DNA of 64,000 nt from Afipia sp. Root123D2 (lineage in GTDB: Bacteria > Pseudomonadota > Alphaproteobacteria > Rhizobiales > Xanthobacteraceae), in the NCBI RefSeq assembly GCF_001425835.1, contig NZ_LMDP01000002.1:776828-840827 (forward strand), written 5' to 3'. The translations under genes were made by a program, and so were the position numbers. Below are positions 43,249 through 53,430 of this stretch, piece after piece. How positions within the stretch are numbered: position 1 is the stretch's first letter; each line of letters opens with the position of its first letter. Under the pieces are notes generated by a model, which saw only the letters and a list, made by a program, of their open reading frames with translations, had not been told where the DNA came from and did not search any database.

Positions 43249-43539
43249 TCAATTCACCATCCCTTCCGGCTTCGCGCCCATCGCCAGCGCGCGATCGAGC
43301 GTGTCGCGCAGGTTCGCTGCTGCGGCGGCGGTCATGCGCAGATGCGCCACCGCCTTGACGCGGCTCGCGACCTTGCCGTGCGGCGCAGCTTCGATCAGCC
43401 CGGTGGCGAGCATGAGATTCACCAGCCCGCCATTGTTGCCGAAGGTCGGGCAGACCTCGAAGAAAATGATTGGCGCATCCATCGTGCCTTCGATCGGCAG
43501 AAAGCTGGGATCGGATTCCGTCGCGGGTATATCGGCCAT
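43249..43539 (-). CDS. Small soluble protein, unknown function
   Basis: The 96-aa protein starts MADIPATESDPSFLPIEGTMDAP and ends in a helical, Ala-rich region (MTAAAAANLRDTLDRALAMG). The start at 43539 follows an AAGGAGCTCACG ribosome-binding site; the frame continues upstream with no second one. A FFEVCPTFGNNGGLVNLML segment is the most conserved-looking part. The overall pattern resembles short DUF-type proteins of Bradyrhizobiaceae. No function is assigned. Confidence 0.7.
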   Translation of the reverse strand: MADIPATESDPSFLPIEGTMDAPIIFFEVCPTFGNNGGLVNLMLATGLIEAAPHGKVASRVKAVAHLRMTAAAAANLRDTLDRALAMGAKPEGMVN

Positions 43540-43846
43540 CGTGAGCTCCTTAATTTCCGTCATGCGCGCACATCGGCGTGATGAGAAAAGCGCGCGGCAC
43601 CGCGGTTTTTGACAACGATGTGAAACGCTGCGCCGCAATGCGGCGATTGTCAAACATGCCCACAACATGTGGGGCGCTCAACACGCGACTCATCAAGATT
43701 CGCGCACGCGGATTCACCGTGAAACAAATGTGACTTGAACCTTTCCAGCATCACAACAGCGTATACACGCGCGCGGCGCAGCCGCTGACTCACATCGGCC
43801 CAAATTGATCTCTACCTTGCATGCACACCACGAGAGGGAGAGACAT
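43540..43846. other. 307-base gap with promoter-like and hairpin sequence
   Basis: It contains an upstream region for two divergent small genes, a TTGACAACG element, and a TGCGCCGCAATGCGGCG hairpin near 43631-43647. The GAGAGGGAGAGACAT ribosome-binding site of the 43847 gene closes it. No gene is supportable. Confidence 0.4.
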
Positions 43847-44065
43847 ATGGCCAATCGTCCACCGCAACGATTCGATGCAGAGGTCGTCGACACGCTGAGA
43901 AAAATTCTCGACATCGCCGTCGAACAGATCGCCGAGGAAAATCGCACGCCCGCGACCAAGGCGAAGATGGCCGAGTCGATCGTGCGCCGCGCTGCCGATG
44001 GCGTGACCGATGCGCATATGCTGGTGTCGATCGCCGTGCACGAGGGCGAAACCCCGGCGGCGTGA
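43847..44065 (+). CDS. Small helical protein, unknown function
   Basis: The 72-aa protein starts MANRPPQRFDAEVVDTLRK and is rich in Ala, Glu and Arg, predicted to be two amphipathic helices. Its ATG at 43847 follows an exceptionally clear GAGAGGGAGAGAC ribosome-binding site. A terminator follows at 44089. The size and composition resemble short regulatory or stress-related proteins, but no family is recognised. Confidence 0.72.
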   Translation: MANRPPQRFDAEVVDTLRKILDIAVEQIAEENRTPATKAKMAESIVRRAADGVTDAHMLVSIAVHEGETPAA

Positions 44066-44088
44066 CGCAGCCACCCGGACTGTTCCAG

Positions 44089-44115
44089 GCCGGCTCTACC
44101 GCGAGCCGGCTTTTT
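44089..44115 (+). terminator. Rho-independent terminator after the 72-aa protein gene
   Basis: GCCGGCTC (44089-44096) pairs with GAGCCGGC (44103-44110) around a 6-base loop, followed by TTTTT. Confidence 0.85.
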
Positions 44116-44253
44116 CATGAAAGAAAAGCGATGTCGGGTCTGTGGATTGCGGGGACATTCCACGTCGTGACCGGAACGGTAAGCACGGATTCACGATTGG
44201 GCCCCAGTGTCGCAGGACATCAAACTGCACCAGAACCACAAAGGTCAGATAAA

Positions 44254-44457
44254 ATGTTCCAGGCATCCATCAAGAACGCGGTCGACAGCTACGAGAGCGC
44301 GGTCGACGAGGCCATCGCGATGTGCGGCGGCGATCTGCGCGGCGCGCTGAAGGCGCTGATCGCAGCCAACGAATTTCTCGAAGCGGAGTTGTCGTCGCTC
44401 TACGCCGCCGAAGCCAGCGGCTTTTCACACAGCGGCAGCGCCAACCGCGTTCACTAG
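44254..44457 (+). CDS. Small helical protein, unknown function
   Basis: The 67-aa protein MFQASIKNAVDSYESAVDEA is almost entirely helical and acidic, with one Cys (MCGGDL) and a GALKALIAANEFLEAEL helix. The ATG at 44254 has an AAAGGTCAGATAAA leader with AAGG spaced correctly. No family is recognised. It stands alone between a terminator and a convergent gene. Confidence 0.65.
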   Translation: MFQASIKNAVDSYESAVDEAIAMCGGDLRGALKALIAANEFLEAELSSLYAAEASGFSHSGSANRVH

Positions 44458-44567
44458 AGCTTTAGGGCTTTTCGTTCTGATGAATCAGAAGCGAAGCTCC
44501 AGGCTTTTGACGCGTCTTCGTCACGCGAGCCGGTATCCGTCCGCTCGAAAACGCGATCGGCGGTGCG

Positions 44568-45155
44568 TCAGCTGAGCTTCGGCGCCAGTGTCGCGAACTG
44601 TTCGTCCTGCGGTTTCGACGGCAGCGATCCAAACGCCTTGGCGTGATCGATCACCTGCGCCAACAGCTTGAGGCCGAGCGGCGCCAGCGCCCGCTCCCAC
44701 AATTCGCGCGCAGTCTCGCCCTTCTTGACGAAGCACCATTCCTGCGCGGCGATCGCGCCGGCATCCATGCGCTCGGCGAGATGATAGATGGTGCCGCCGG
44801 CGATCGGGTCGCCTTCCTTGATGGTCCACTCCACCGCGGCGATGCCGCGATGGCGCGGCAGCAGCGACGGATGATAGCCAATGCCGCCGAGCCGCGACGC
44901 CGCGAGCGCCTCGTGACTGACGCGGGCATGGCTGTGCGCGGTGATGATCAGGTCGGTACCGGGCGCGATCTCGGAGGCCTCGATCCGCTTCGGATGATCC
45001 TGCACCACAACCTCGATGCCAGCAGTCTTGGCCGTGCTGGCGAGGCGATCGCCGGCATCGGCCACGACGACGCGGGCGATCTCGACGCCGTGATCGCGCA
45101 GCATGTTGAACGTGGTCACGCCGAAATGACGCGAGCCGGCAAGTGTAATCCGCAT
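44568..45155 (-). CDS. Formyltransferase-fold protein lacking the catalytic Asn
   Basis: The 195-aa protein has the formyltransferase Rossmann fold: MRITLAGSRHFGVTTFNML, ITAHSHARVS, then IGYHPSLLPRHRG and RMDAGAIAAQ. Formyl-transferases (PurN, Fmt) have N-x-H-(P/x)-S-L-L in the middle loop and an Asp further on; here the Asn is Gly (G-Y-H-P) while His and the later Asp (MDAG) remain. Methionyl-tRNA formyltransferase is about 310 aa, so the C-terminal domain is absent. Family members transfer formyl from 10-formyl-THF; whether this one can is doubtful. It starts 4 bases after the gene upstream, so the two are cotranscribed. Confidence 0.75.
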   Translation of the reverse strand: MRITLAGSRHFGVTTFNMLRDHGVEIARVVVADAGDRLASTAKTAGIEVVVQDHPKRIEASEIAPGTDLIITAHSHARVSHEALAASRLGGIGYHPSLLPRHRGIAAVEWTIKEGDPIAGGTIYHLAERMDAGAIAAQEWCFVKKGETARELWERALAPLGLKLLAQVIDHAKAFGSLPSKPQDEQFATLAPKLS

Positions 45156-45159
45156 ATGG

Positions 45160-46728
45160 CTATTGCCCCCAGGCTGCGAAGGCTTCGTTGAACACGCGCT
45201 CTCCGGGCGGCCCCTTCTCGATCGACAGGATTGCCCGCTTCTGGTCGCCATAGACCATCGGAATATCGAGCGATGAGCGCTCCTTCAGCACCTGAATGTT
45301 GCGCGCACGGTCGGTCTCGACGTTCGACAGTCCGATCAGGAAATAACCGTCCTGCACCTTGACCGAGGTCGCGGCGAGCGGTGTGCCGCGCGGCTGGTCC
45401 GGCGACTTGGCGTAGATACCCGGCACGTTGGCGATCGTGGTGCCGAAATCGGGCGGCACGGTATAGACCACCTCGATGGTGTGGCTGGTCGCCGGCATCG
45501 CCGGATCGGTGTTGCGCAGGATGGTGACGGTGACCTTCATCTTGCGGTCGGGAATCTCGATATCGGCGCGGATCGCGGTGTCCGGCTTCTGCTTCGGCGA
45601 CGCGGCGATCTGATCGGTGCGCCACACCACGGTGCCGACCGACTGCTTGCCCTGCGGGTCCGACGGGTCCTCTTCATAGAGGATGGCGCGCTGCGCCACC
45701 GGCGCGATCTGCTGCGACGAGCCCGGCTGGCCGACGCGATCGGTGATCTTCGGGCGCACGCCAGCGTCACCGTTCGCCGCGGGCTGGGTAACCTGCACGG
45801 GCGGCTTCGACTTCAGCATCGCCATGATCTTCGGCGCGGCCCAGAAGCCGCCGCCGATCAGCATCAGGAGAATGCCGACGATGATCGCAGCCCTGAGCGG
45901 AAACCGGCGCGTCCGGACCGGAACGTCGTCAGTGTCGAGCGGCGGACTGTAATCGTGCGGTTCGGCGCCGCGCTGCTCCATGCCCGGCTCGAGACGGTCG
46001 AACTCCGGCGATGGTGACGGCACCTTGGAATAGGTCTTGCGCGCGGCACGGTTGGCCTGCGCCGCGGCGTTACCGAGATCGTTGGCATCGGCGACGACAT
46101 CGCGGAAGCCGCGCGTGCCCTGCCCTGACGGTGTCGGCCCCCCGAGCGATGGGCGTTCGCTGTCGAACGCCCGGCGCACGGACCCGGCGGTGGTGCGGGT
46201 ATCGCGGGCGCGGGCGATGTCGTCCCAGGAATCTTGCCGCGAATCCTGTCGCGGATGCGGCGGTTGATCGTTGGGACCATGCGCCCCATCGGGCCGCAGA
46301 TTGCGCGACGGCCGCTCGCCCGGCGCGGACGGCGGGCGAGCGGCTGAAGCGCCGGAAGCAGCCATGCGCGCGGCGGCGGCGCGCGCACTGTCGCGCAGCG
46401 CATCGCCCGGACGCGGCCCTTCACGCGGCGGACCTTCGGGCGGGCGCGGACGCGGCGCATCGGGCCGGGCGTCGCCCCGCGGCGGCGAATCCGGACGCTG
46501 CACTGAGCGCTGACGCTGCACGGCCTCGGCCTCGACCCGGCGAACGGATTCCTCGAGCGCAAGACGCTCGCGGGTGATTTCGGCTTCGCTCAGAGCTGGT
46601 TCAACGCTGCGCAATTGCGCGATCAGCGCCGAGCGGGCGCGTTCATACAGCGCGCGGCGGCTCTCGCCGGAGGCGTTGGGGTCCAGACCAGCGATCGCGC
46701 GGGCAATGAGCGGGTAGTAATCTGCCAT
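45160..46728 (-). CDS. Large single-pass membrane protein with long low-complexity linker
   Basis: The 522-aa protein has a helical N-terminal domain (about 1-75, MADYYPLIARAIAGLDPNASGESRR...), an Arg/Pro/Asp/Gly-rich disordered linker (about 75-265) and one transmembrane helix (about 277-297, IIVGILLMLIGGGFWAA). A C-terminal, extracytoplasmic beta-rich region (about 330-522) includes RAILYEEDPSDP. The N-terminal region is typical of Bradyrhizobium proteins of unknown function. It precedes the formyltransferase-fold gene by 4 bases. No catalytic motif is seen. Confidence 0.75.
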   Translation of the reverse strand: MADYYPLIARAIAGLDPNASGESRRALYERARSALIAQLRSVEPALSEAEITRERLALEESVRRVEAEAVQRQRSVQRPDSPPRGDARPDAPRPRPPEGPPREGPRPGDALRDSARAAAARMAASGASAARPPSAPGERPSRNLRPDGAHGPNDQPPHPRQDSRQDSWDDIARARDTRTTAGSVRRAFDSERPSLGGPTPSGQGTRGFRDVVADANDLGNAAAQANRAARKTYSKVPSPSPEFDRLEPGMEQRGAEPHDYSPPLDTDDVPVRTRRFPLRAAIIVGILLMLIGGGFWAAPKIMAMLKSKPPVQVTQPAANGDAGVRPKITDRVGQPGSSQQIAPVAQRAILYEEDPSDPQGKQSVGTVVWRTDQIAASPKQKPDTAIRADIEIPDRKMKVTVTILRNTDPAMPATSHTIEVVYTVPPDFGTTIANVPGIYAKSPDQPRGTPLAATSVKVQDGYFLIGLSNVETDRARNIQVLKERSSLDIPMVYGDQKRAILSIEKGPPGERVFNEAFAAWGQ

Positions 46729-46792
46729 TATTGTCCCGTCAGGAGCCTTTCAGAGAGAGTCCTGTAGTGTAACCGGCCCGATCGCTAATCAA

Positions 46793-48085
46793 TCACGCCT
46801 CGAAGGGGTTTTGCACGAGAATAGTATCCTCGCGTTCCGGACTTGTGGAGAGCAGAGCAATCGGACAGCCGACCAATTCCTCCACCCTGCGAACATATTT
46901 GATCGCCTGCGCCGGCAGATCGGCCCATGAACGCGCATTGGCGGTCGGCTCTTTCCAGCCCTCGATAGTCTCGTAGATCGGCTTGACCCGGGCCTGCGCG
47001 CCCTCGCCCGCCGGCAAATGATCGATCTCCTTGCCGTCGAGCTCGTAGCCGACGCAGACGTCGATGGTGTCGAAGCCGTCGAGAATGTCGAGCTTGGTCA
47101 GCGCCAATCCGTGAATACCGCAGGTGCGCACGGTCTGGCGCACCAGCACCGCATCGAACCAGCCGCAGCGGCGCTTGCGCCCGGTGTTGACGCCGAACTC
47201 CTTGCCGCGGCGGCCGATCTCTTCGCCGATCTCGTTGTCGAGTTCGGTCGGGAACGGTCCCTGCCCGACGCGCGTGGTGTAGGCCTTGCAGATGCCGAGC
47301 ACGTAGCCGAGCGAACTCGGGCCCATGCCGGTACCGGTCGCGGCCTGCGCCGCCACCGTGTTCGAGGAGGTCACATAAGGATAGGTGCCATGATCGATGT
47401 CGAGCAATGCGCCCTGGGCGCCCTCGAACAGGATGCGCTTGCCCTCGCGGCGTTTGTGATCGAGCAGATTCCACACCGAATCGGCGAACGGCAGCACGTG
47501 CGGGCCGAGCGCCATCAGTTCCTTGAACACTGCGTTGGCGTCAATCTCCGGCAGCGACAGGCCGCGACGCAGCGCGTTGTGATGCGTCAGCAGGCGATCG
47601 ATCTTGTGCGGCAAGGTTTGCGGATCGGCGAGGTCCATCAGGCGAATGGCGCGGCGGCCAACCTTGTCCTCGTAAGCGGGGCCGATGCCGCGCTGGGTGG
47701 TGCCGATCGCGGTAGCCTTGTTGGCGTTCTCGCGCACGGCATCGAGTTCGCGATGCAGCGGCAGGATCAGTGTGACGTTCTCGGCGACACGCAGATTGTC
47801 CGGCGACACCGCGACGCCCTGACTGCGCAGCTTGTCGACCTCGGCGATGAAAGCCTGCGGATCGAACACCACGCCATTGCCGATCACCGACAGTTTGGAA
47901 GACCGCACTACACCCGAGGGCAGCAGCGCCAGCTTGTAGGTGTTGCCGTTGATGACGAGCGTATGACCAGCGTTATGACCGCCCTGAAAACGGACGACGA
48001 TGTCGGCCTGCTCCGATAACCAGTCGACGATCTTGCCTTTACCTTCGTCGCCCCACTGAGCGCCTACGACGACGACGTTAGTCAT
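46793..48085 (-). CDS. purA: Adenylosuccinate synthetase
   Basis: The 430-aa protein has the full PurA signature: [11 protein letters not shown] (7-17), [22 protein letters not shown]-type segment ([16 protein letters not shown]), [23 protein letters not shown]-type catalytic region, and [14 protein letters not shown] near residue 300. It joins IMP and aspartate using GTP in AMP synthesis. The length is normal for the family. It is separated from the gene upstream on the minus strand by a 645-base gap. Confidence 0.97.
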   Translation of the reverse strand: MTNVVVVGAQWGDEGKGKIVDWLSEQADIVVRFQGGHNAGHTLVINGNTYKLALLPSGVVRSSKLSVIGNGVVFDPQAFIAEVDKLRSQGVAVSPDNLRVAENVTLILPLHRELDAVRENANKATAIGTTQRGIGPAYEDKVGRRAIRLMDLADPQTLPHKIDRLLTHHNALRRGLSLPEIDANAVFKELMALGPHVLPFADSVWNLLDHKRREGKRILFEGAQGALLDIDHGTYPYVTSSNTVAAQAATGTGMGPSSLGYVLGICKAYTTRVGQGPFPTELDNEIGEEIGRRGKEFGVNTGRKRRCGWFDAVLVRQTVRTCGIHGLALTKLDILDGFDTIDVCVGYELDGKEIDHLPAGEGAQARVKPIYETIEGWKEPTANARSWADLPAQAIKYVRRVEELVGCPIALLSTSPEREDTILVQNPFEA

Positions 48086-48730
48086 TTCGATCAGCCATTC
48101 GAGCGAGATTCGCGTAAGCCATGTCCGAAAGGATCCTTATGCCGCCCGCAAACCAGCCCACAGGGACTGCACCTTGCTGCCCGGGCCGTCCCAATGCGAG
48201 GCATGTCACCGGATAAAGGATGACGGCAAGGGACGCAAGCGAAAGCGGCTGTCGACGCATTACCGAAAGGTCATGCAAACTATTGATATCCCCAGATAAA
48301 TCCCTTCAACCCGCCCTCGCCCGGGCAATGCGCCGCTTAGACTGTGCAGCCGCCCGGCTCTCCTCGCTCACGGCTGATGAATTGGCCGCGGTTGCTACCG
48401 CCGGCATTCCCGTTTCTAGGCCTGCAATGTGGCGATCAGACGCCTCATCGCCACGCAGGCGGATGGCACCCACACCACCGGCGGAGGGGAGCGCTCTTCT
48501 CCCTCCCCCTGTGGCGAGGATGGCGCATTGGAGCAAAGCGACCATGCGTCGGGTGGGGATTTAGCAGACATCTCGAACATCGAATTCTGCGCGCAGCCCC
48601 GCCCTGACCGGCATGCAAATAACCGGCTGCGCGCCAGTGGCAGCGAAAGTGCATTGGCTCAATTCGGGATTGTCGCTTGTCCAGCGCGGCAAATCAGGCA
48701 CAACTCGCGTTTGCACCCAACGCAGACCCC
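48086..48730. other. 645-base gap between purA and the EamA transporter
   Basis: I see the purA upstream region at the left and the EamA promoter at the right. The middle (48300-48600) is GC-rich with short frames on both strands that lack ribosome-binding sites. A text near 48475-48535 (GGAGGGGAGCGCTC, then TCCCTCCCCCTGTGGCGAGG) resembles dispersed intergenic debris. No gene is supportable. Confidence 0.4.
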
Positions 48731-49675
48731 ATGACCGCCGCTGAGCAGCATCTGCCCCAACCCTCCCTCGTCGCGCGCTTCTACAACCAGCCTTATCTGC
48801 TGTTGAGCCTGATGGCGCTGTTCTGGGCCGCCAACATTGTGCTCGGACGCTACGTCGCCGACCACGTGCCGCCGTTCGCGCTGACTTTCGGACGCTGGGC
48901 CGGATCGTTTCTGATCATCCTGCCGTTCGCATGGCCGCATCTGCAGCGCGACTGGCCGCTGATGCGCAAGCACGTACCGCTGCTGCTGTTCCTCGCGTTC
49001 ACCGGATTCGCTCTCAACAACGCGCTGTCCTACTGGGGCCTGCAGCATACCCAGGCGCTCAACGCGCTTCTAATCCAGTCGTCGGGGCCGCTGTTCGTCG
49101 CGCTGTGGTCGCTGATCCTGTTCCGGGTCCGGCTGACCTTCGCGCAGACCATCGGCATCGTGATCTCGCTGTCCGGCGTGCTCGTCATCATCCTGCGCGG
49201 CGATTTCGCGGCGCTGGCGGCGATCGAGTTCAATATAGGCGACATCATGTTCGCGGCGGCGCTGGCGGTGTTCGGTGTCTATTCGGCGGTGATGCCGCGA
49301 CGGCCGAAAACCCATCCGCTGTCGCTGATCGCCTTCACCACCGGCTGGGGCGCGCTGATGCTGCTGCCGTTGGTGGGGTGGGAAATCTCGACGGGCCACA
49401 CACTGACGTTCGATACCCTGACCATCGCGACGCTGGTGTTCGTGGTCATCTTCCCCTCGACGCTGGCCTACATCTTCTTCAACCGCAGCATCGAACTGAT
49501 CGGCCCGAACCGCGCCGCGCCGTTTTTCCATCTGGTGCCAGTGTTCGGCTCGGCGATGGCGATCGGGTTTCTCGGCGAACAGCTCCGCCTGTTCCACCTC
49601 ATCGGCTACGCGCTGGTGCTGGCGGGCGTGGTGATCGCGTCACGGAAGCAGAAGAGAGCATCGCGTCAAGCATGA
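48731..49675 (+). CDS. EamA (DMT) family transporter
   Basis: The 314-aa protein has ten hydrophobic segments in two repeated EamA domains of about 150 residues (first begins LLSLMALFWAANIVLGR, second includes IMFAAALAVFGVYSAV). Drug/metabolite transporters of this class export amino acids, metabolites or drugs across the inner membrane. The ATG at 48731 is chosen over an upstream TTG because it directly precedes the conserved start. No ribosome-binding site is strong. A copy of the dispersed repeat follows. Confidence 0.88.
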   Translation: MTAAEQHLPQPSLVARFYNQPYLLLSLMALFWAANIVLGRYVADHVPPFALTFGRWAGSFLIILPFAWPHLQRDWPLMRKHVPLLLFLAFTGFALNNALSYWGLQHTQALNALLIQSSGPLFVALWSLILFRVRLTFAQTIGIVISLSGVLVIILRGDFAALAAIEFNIGDIMFAAALAVFGVYSAVMPRRPKTHPLSLIAFTTGWGALMLLPLVGWEISTGHTLTFDTLTIATLVFVVIFPSTLAYIFFNRSIELIGPNRAAPFFHLVPVFGSAMAIGFLGEQLRLFHLIGYALVLAGVVIASRKQKRASRQA

Positions 49676-49700
49676 GGTTGTGAGGCCTCTCCCCATGCGA

Positions 49701-49829
49701 TGTCATGCCCGGACTTGTTCCGGGCATCTCGCTTAGGGACGCACGGTGCCCACCTTATCGGGGTCACCGGGACATAGGCGAGCGGAAGCAACGCCGTTCT
49801 TCGAATGGCTATGCCGGTCATGACATCGA
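49701..49829. repeat. Dispersed palindromic intergenic repeat, copy 3
   Basis: Full-length copy in the opposite orientation: TGCCCGGACTTGTTCCGGGCA hairpin, GGGACGCACGGTGCCCAC, CCGGGACATAGGCGAGC, a GCCGTTCTTCGAATGGC core and the closing CATGAC edge. Confidence 0.85.
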
Positions 49830-49856
49830 AATCAATGTCCAGCATCACCCAAAAAC

Positions 49857-49891
49857 AAAAACGCCGCGAACGAAAATCGTCCGCGGCGTTT
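49857..49891 (-). terminator. Rho-independent terminator of the Cache chemoreceptor gene
   Basis: On the minus strand AACGCCGCG pairs with CGCGGCGTT around a roughly 13-base loop and is followed by a TTTTTGTTTTT run. Confidence 0.8.
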
Positions 49892-49913
49892 GCTGCTGGA
49901 ATGGTGATGCGCG

Positions 49914-51602
49914 TTATGCGGCACGAACCTTGGACAGGAACTCGTTGACCGCCGTATCCAGCTTGCCGGCTTGAGTATCCAGTTCACGGGCATTCGACAG
50001 CACATCCGAAGCCGCCGAACCGGTGGCCGCGGCCGCCGTGCTGACGCCGCCGATGTGCTGGTTGATCTCGCCCGATCCCACCGCGACCGACTGGATGTTG
50101 CGCGCGATCTCGCGTGTCGCCGCCCCCTGCTCCTCGACCGCGCTCGAGATGTTCATGGTGATCTCGCTCATCTGCGCGATTGTCTCGGTGATGCCCTTGA
50201 TCGCCACGACGGCATCGCTGGTGGTCGACTGCATCGCTGCGACCTGCGCGGAGATTTCCTCGGTCGCCTTGGCGGTCTGGTTGGCCAGCGCCTTCACTTC
50301 AGAGGCGACCACCGCAAAGCCACGTCCCGCCTCGCCCGCGCGCGCCGCCTCGATGGTGGCATTGAGCGCGAGCAGGTTGGTCTGCGCCGCGATGGTGTGG
50401 ATCAGTTGCACGACTTCGCCAATCTTCTCGGCGCCGCCCGACAGCACCTGCACAGTGGCATTGGTGCGCTCGGCATCGGCCACCGCCTTGGTGGCGATCT
50501 CGTTGGACTGCGAAACCTGCCGCGAAATCTCGGCGACCGACGACGACAGTTCCTCCGCCGCGGCGGCGACGGTTTCGACGTTCTCCGAGGCTTTTTCCGA
50601 CGCGGCGCCGACAGTGGCCGCGCGGCTGCTGGCATCGCTCGCGGTCGAGGTCATGGTTTCGGCGGTGGCCTGCATTCCGGCAGCCGAACTCGCGACCGAA
50701 CGGACGATGCCGTTGACGTTGCGCTCGAAGTCGTTGGCGAGGCTCGCCATCATCGCGGCGCGTTCGGCGGCGGCGCGTTCCTTGACCTGACCCTCGGCGT
50801 GTTCGAGGTCGCGAATGCGGATCGCATTGTCCTTGAACACCTGAACCGTCGCGGCCATCACGCCGATCTCGTCACGACGGCCGATGCCCGGAATATCCTC
50901 GTCGAGCTTGCCTTCAGCGAGCGCCTGCATCCGGGTGCCGAGCTGGCCGAGCGGACGGGTGATGCTGCGGCCCATCAGCCAGGCGATGAAGCCTGCGATC
51001 GCGGCGATCGCGAGGATGGCGATGCCGAGCGCGAGTGCGATCGGCATCAGCTTGGCATCGAGGTCATCCAGATAGGCGCCGGTGCCGACGAACAGGTTCC
51101 AGCCCGGGACAGCGACCGCATAGGACATCTTGCGGATCACCTTTTCCTCGCCCGGCTTCATGTACTGATAATAGAGCGTAACGTCGCCCTTGGCGGCCAC
51201 GCCGCCGCTCAACTCGCGGACCAGCTTGCGGCCAGCGGTTTCAACGTCGAGGCGATTGGTGCCGATCTGCTTCGGATTCGGCGCGGAAATCGTGATGCCG
51301 TCCATCGTGTAGGAGAACAGGTAGCCGTCGCCGTTGTCGTAGGTCATGGTCCGGACCCGCTGGGCCCATTCCTCGATCGCGGCCTCCTTGGTCATCTTGC
51401 CGGCTTCGACCTGCTTCTGCAGGGCCAGCGCCATGGTCCGCGCGGTCTCGACGATGGCATGGGTTTGCTCGGTCCGGGCCTGCAGCATTTCGTTCTGCAT
51501 CATGCGACCGGCAAAAAGACCTGCCGCAACAAGGCCAACGAGAGTCACACCCACCAAAACACCCAGCTTCAGGGCGATGGGCCAGTTATTCAGAAACTTC
51601 AC
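49914..51602 (-). CDS. Methyl-accepting chemotaxis protein with periplasmic Cache domain
   Basis: The 562-aa receptor has an N-terminal transmembrane helix (about 10-33), a periplasmic single-Cache domain (about 35-185, with [12 protein letters not shown] and [13 protein letters not shown]), a second helix (about 190-212), a HAMP domain ([12 protein letters not shown]), then a coiled-coil with the conserved hairpin [22 protein letters not shown]-type segment. It senses small organic ligands, signalling through CheW/CheA. Pentapeptide methyltransferase/receptor tether is not apparent at its C-terminus. Confidence 0.92.
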   Translation of the reverse strand: MKFLNNWPIALKLGVLVGVTLVGLVAAGLFAGRMMQNEMLQARTEQTHAIVETARTMALALQKQVEAGKMTKEAAIEEWAQRVRTMTYDNGDGYLFSYTMDGITISAPNPKQIGTNRLDVETAGRKLVRELSGGVAAKGDVTLYYQYMKPGEEKVIRKMSYAVAVPGWNLFVGTGAYLDDLDAKLMPIALALGIAILAIAAIAGFIAWLMGRSITRPLGQLGTRMQALAEGKLDEDIPGIGRRDEIGVMAATVQVFKDNAIRIRDLEHAEGQVKERAAAERAAMMASLANDFERNVNGIVRSVASSAAGMQATAETMTSTASDASSRAATVGAASEKASENVETVAAAAEELSSSVAEISRQVSQSNEIATKAVADAERTNATVQVLSGGAEKIGEVVQLIHTIAAQTNLLALNATIEAARAGEAGRGFAVVASEVKALANQTAKATEEISAQVAAMQSTTSDAVVAIKGITETIAQMSEITMNISSAVEEQGAATREIARNIQSVAVGSGEINQHIGGVSTAAAATGSAASDVLSNARELDTQAGKLDTAVNEFLSKVRAA

Positions 51603-51723
51603 GACGGCTTCTCCGAAGGAATCGGCGCGGACGCGCCCAGGGACATTAGCGGATCAGTTTACCGGCGGACTATTGAGTCTTTCTTACTGCGGCGCAGCAC
51701 CTTGGCTGCCCGGCCTGCGACGC

Positions 51724-51758
51724 AAAAGGCGCGGCCGCTTTGAAGCGACCGCGCCTTT
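51724..51758 (-). terminator. Rho-independent terminator of serA
   Basis: On the minus strand AAAGGCGCGGTCGCTT pairs with AAGCGGCCGCGCCTTT (one mismatch) and is followed by TTTT. It lies 51 bases after the serA stop. Confidence 0.85.
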
Positions 51759-51809
51759 GACAGACGAGAGCTCCTGACCTCAATCAGCAGCTCATTTCGA
51801 TTCAGGTCC

Positions 51810-53399
51810 TCAGAACTGCAGCGCTTTGGCCTGCTTGACCTGCGGCAGCGCTGCGACCTGCGCCAGCACGTCGGCCGGTACCGGTCCGTCGACCTCGACT
51901 AGCGCGATGGCGTCGCCGCCCTGCTGGTGGCGGCCGAGGTTGAAGGTCGCGATGTTGACCTTGGCATCGCCCAGCAGGCTCGCGAACTTGCCGATGAAGC
52001 CCGGCTTGTCCTCGTTGGTGATGTAGATCATCGACTTGCCGAACTCGGCATCGACCCGGATGCCCTTGACCGCGACGAGGCGCGGCTTGCCGTCGGCATA
52101 GACCGTGCCCGACACCGAACGCGACTGCCGCTCAGTGGTGACGGTGATCGTGATCAGGCTCTCGTAGTCGCTCTGGGCGGCGCGGACCACTTCGTCCACC
52201 ACCATGCCACGCTCCTTGGCGACGACCGGCGCGGAGACGACGTTAACGTCGCCCAGCATCGGCCGCAGCAGGCCGGACAGTGCTGCCGAGGTCAGCGCCT
52301 TGATCTTCATTTCGGCGACATGACCTTCGTAGGTAATCTCGACTTTGGAAATGCCGGTCTCGGTGAGCTGGCCGGCGAACGAGCCGAGCTTTTCGGCCAG
52401 TTCGATGAACGGCTTCAGCTTCGGCGCTTCCTCCGCGGTGATCGATGGGAAGTTGACTGCGTTGGAGATTGCGCCGGTCAGGAGATAGTCCGACATCTGC
52501 TCGGCGACCTGCAGCGCGACATTCTCCTGCGCCTCAGTGGTCGAGGCGCCGAGATGCGGGGTGCAGATCACGTTGGGATGGCCGAACAGCACGTTGGTCT
52601 TGGCCGGTTCCTCGACGAACACGTCGAACGCCGCACCCGCGACCTGCTTGGAATTGAGCGCATCGACCAGCGCCTGCTCGTCGACGAGACCGCCACGGGC
52701 GCAATTGATGATGCGCACGCCCTTCTTCATCTTCTTGAGCGAGTTGGCGTCGATGATGTTCTTGGTCTTCTCGGTCAGCGGCGTGTGCAACGTGATGAAG
52801 TCGGCGCGCTTGAACAGATCGTCGAGGTCGACCTTCTCGACGCCGATGTCCTTGGCGCGCTCCGGCGACAGGAACGGATCGAACGCGATCACCTTCATCT
52901 TCAGGCCGAGGGCGCGGTCGGCGACGATCGAGCCGATGTTGCCGCAGCCGATCACGCCGAGCACCTTGCCGGTGATCTCGACGCCCATGAAGCGGTTCTT
53001 TTCCCACTTGCCGGCCTGGGTCGAGGCGTCGGCCTGCGGGATTTCGCGGGCCAGCGCCAACATGAGCGTGATCGCGTGTTCGGCAGTGGTGATCGAATTG
53101 CCGAACGGCGTGTTCATCACAATGATGCCCTTGGCCGTCGCCGCCGGAATCTCGACGTTGTCGACGCCGATACCGGCGCGGCCGATCACCTTCAGCTTCT
53201 TGGCCTTGGCAAGGATCTTCGCGGTCGCCTTGGTCGCCGAGCGAATAGCGAGACCATCGTAGTTACCGATGATTTCCGCGAGCTTGTCCTTGTCCTTGCC
53301 GAGATCCGGCTGGAAATCGACCTCGATGCCGCGATCCTTGAAAATCTGCACCGCGGCGGGGGACAGCGCGTCGGAAATGAGAACTTTAGGCTTGGCCAT
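51810..53399 (-). CDS. serA: D-3-phosphoglycerate dehydrogenase
   Basis: The 529-aa long-type enzyme has the 2-hydroxyacid dehydrogenase fold with the NAD motif GVIGCGNIGS near residue 150, NCARGG (serine-binding Arg region), CTPHLGASTTEAQ with the catalytic His, an ASB domain (about 315-450) and a C-terminal ACT domain (about 455-529) for feedback by serine. It makes 3-phosphohydroxypyruvate, the first step of serine biosynthesis. It follows serC and an ABM-like gene in one minus-strand run, and a terminator follows. Confidence 0.96.
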   Translation of the reverse strand: MAKPKVLISDALSPAAVQIFKDRGIEVDFQPDLGKDKDKLAEIIGNYDGLAIRSATKATAKILAKAKKLKVIGRAGIGVDNVEIPAATAKGIIVMNTPFGNSITTAEHAITLMLALAREIPQADASTQAGKWEKNRFMGVEITGKVLGVIGCGNIGSIVADRALGLKMKVIAFDPFLSPERAKDIGVEKVDLDDLFKRADFITLHTPLTEKTKNIIDANSLKKMKKGVRIINCARGGLVDEQALVDALNSKQVAGAAFDVFVEEPAKTNVLFGHPNVICTPHLGASTTEAQENVALQVAEQMSDYLLTGAISNAVNFPSITAEEAPKLKPFIELAEKLGSFAGQLTETGISKVEITYEGHVAEMKIKALTSAALSGLLRPMLGDVNVVSAPVVAKERGMVVDEVVRAAQSDYESLITITVTTERQSRSVSGTVYADGKPRLVAVKGIRVDAEFGKSMIYITNEDKPGFIGKFASLLGDAKVNIATFNLGRHQQGGDAIALVEVDGPVPADVLAQVAALPQVKQAKALQF

Positions 53400-53430
53400 G
53401 GATAACTCCAGTCAGGAACGATGAATGAGA

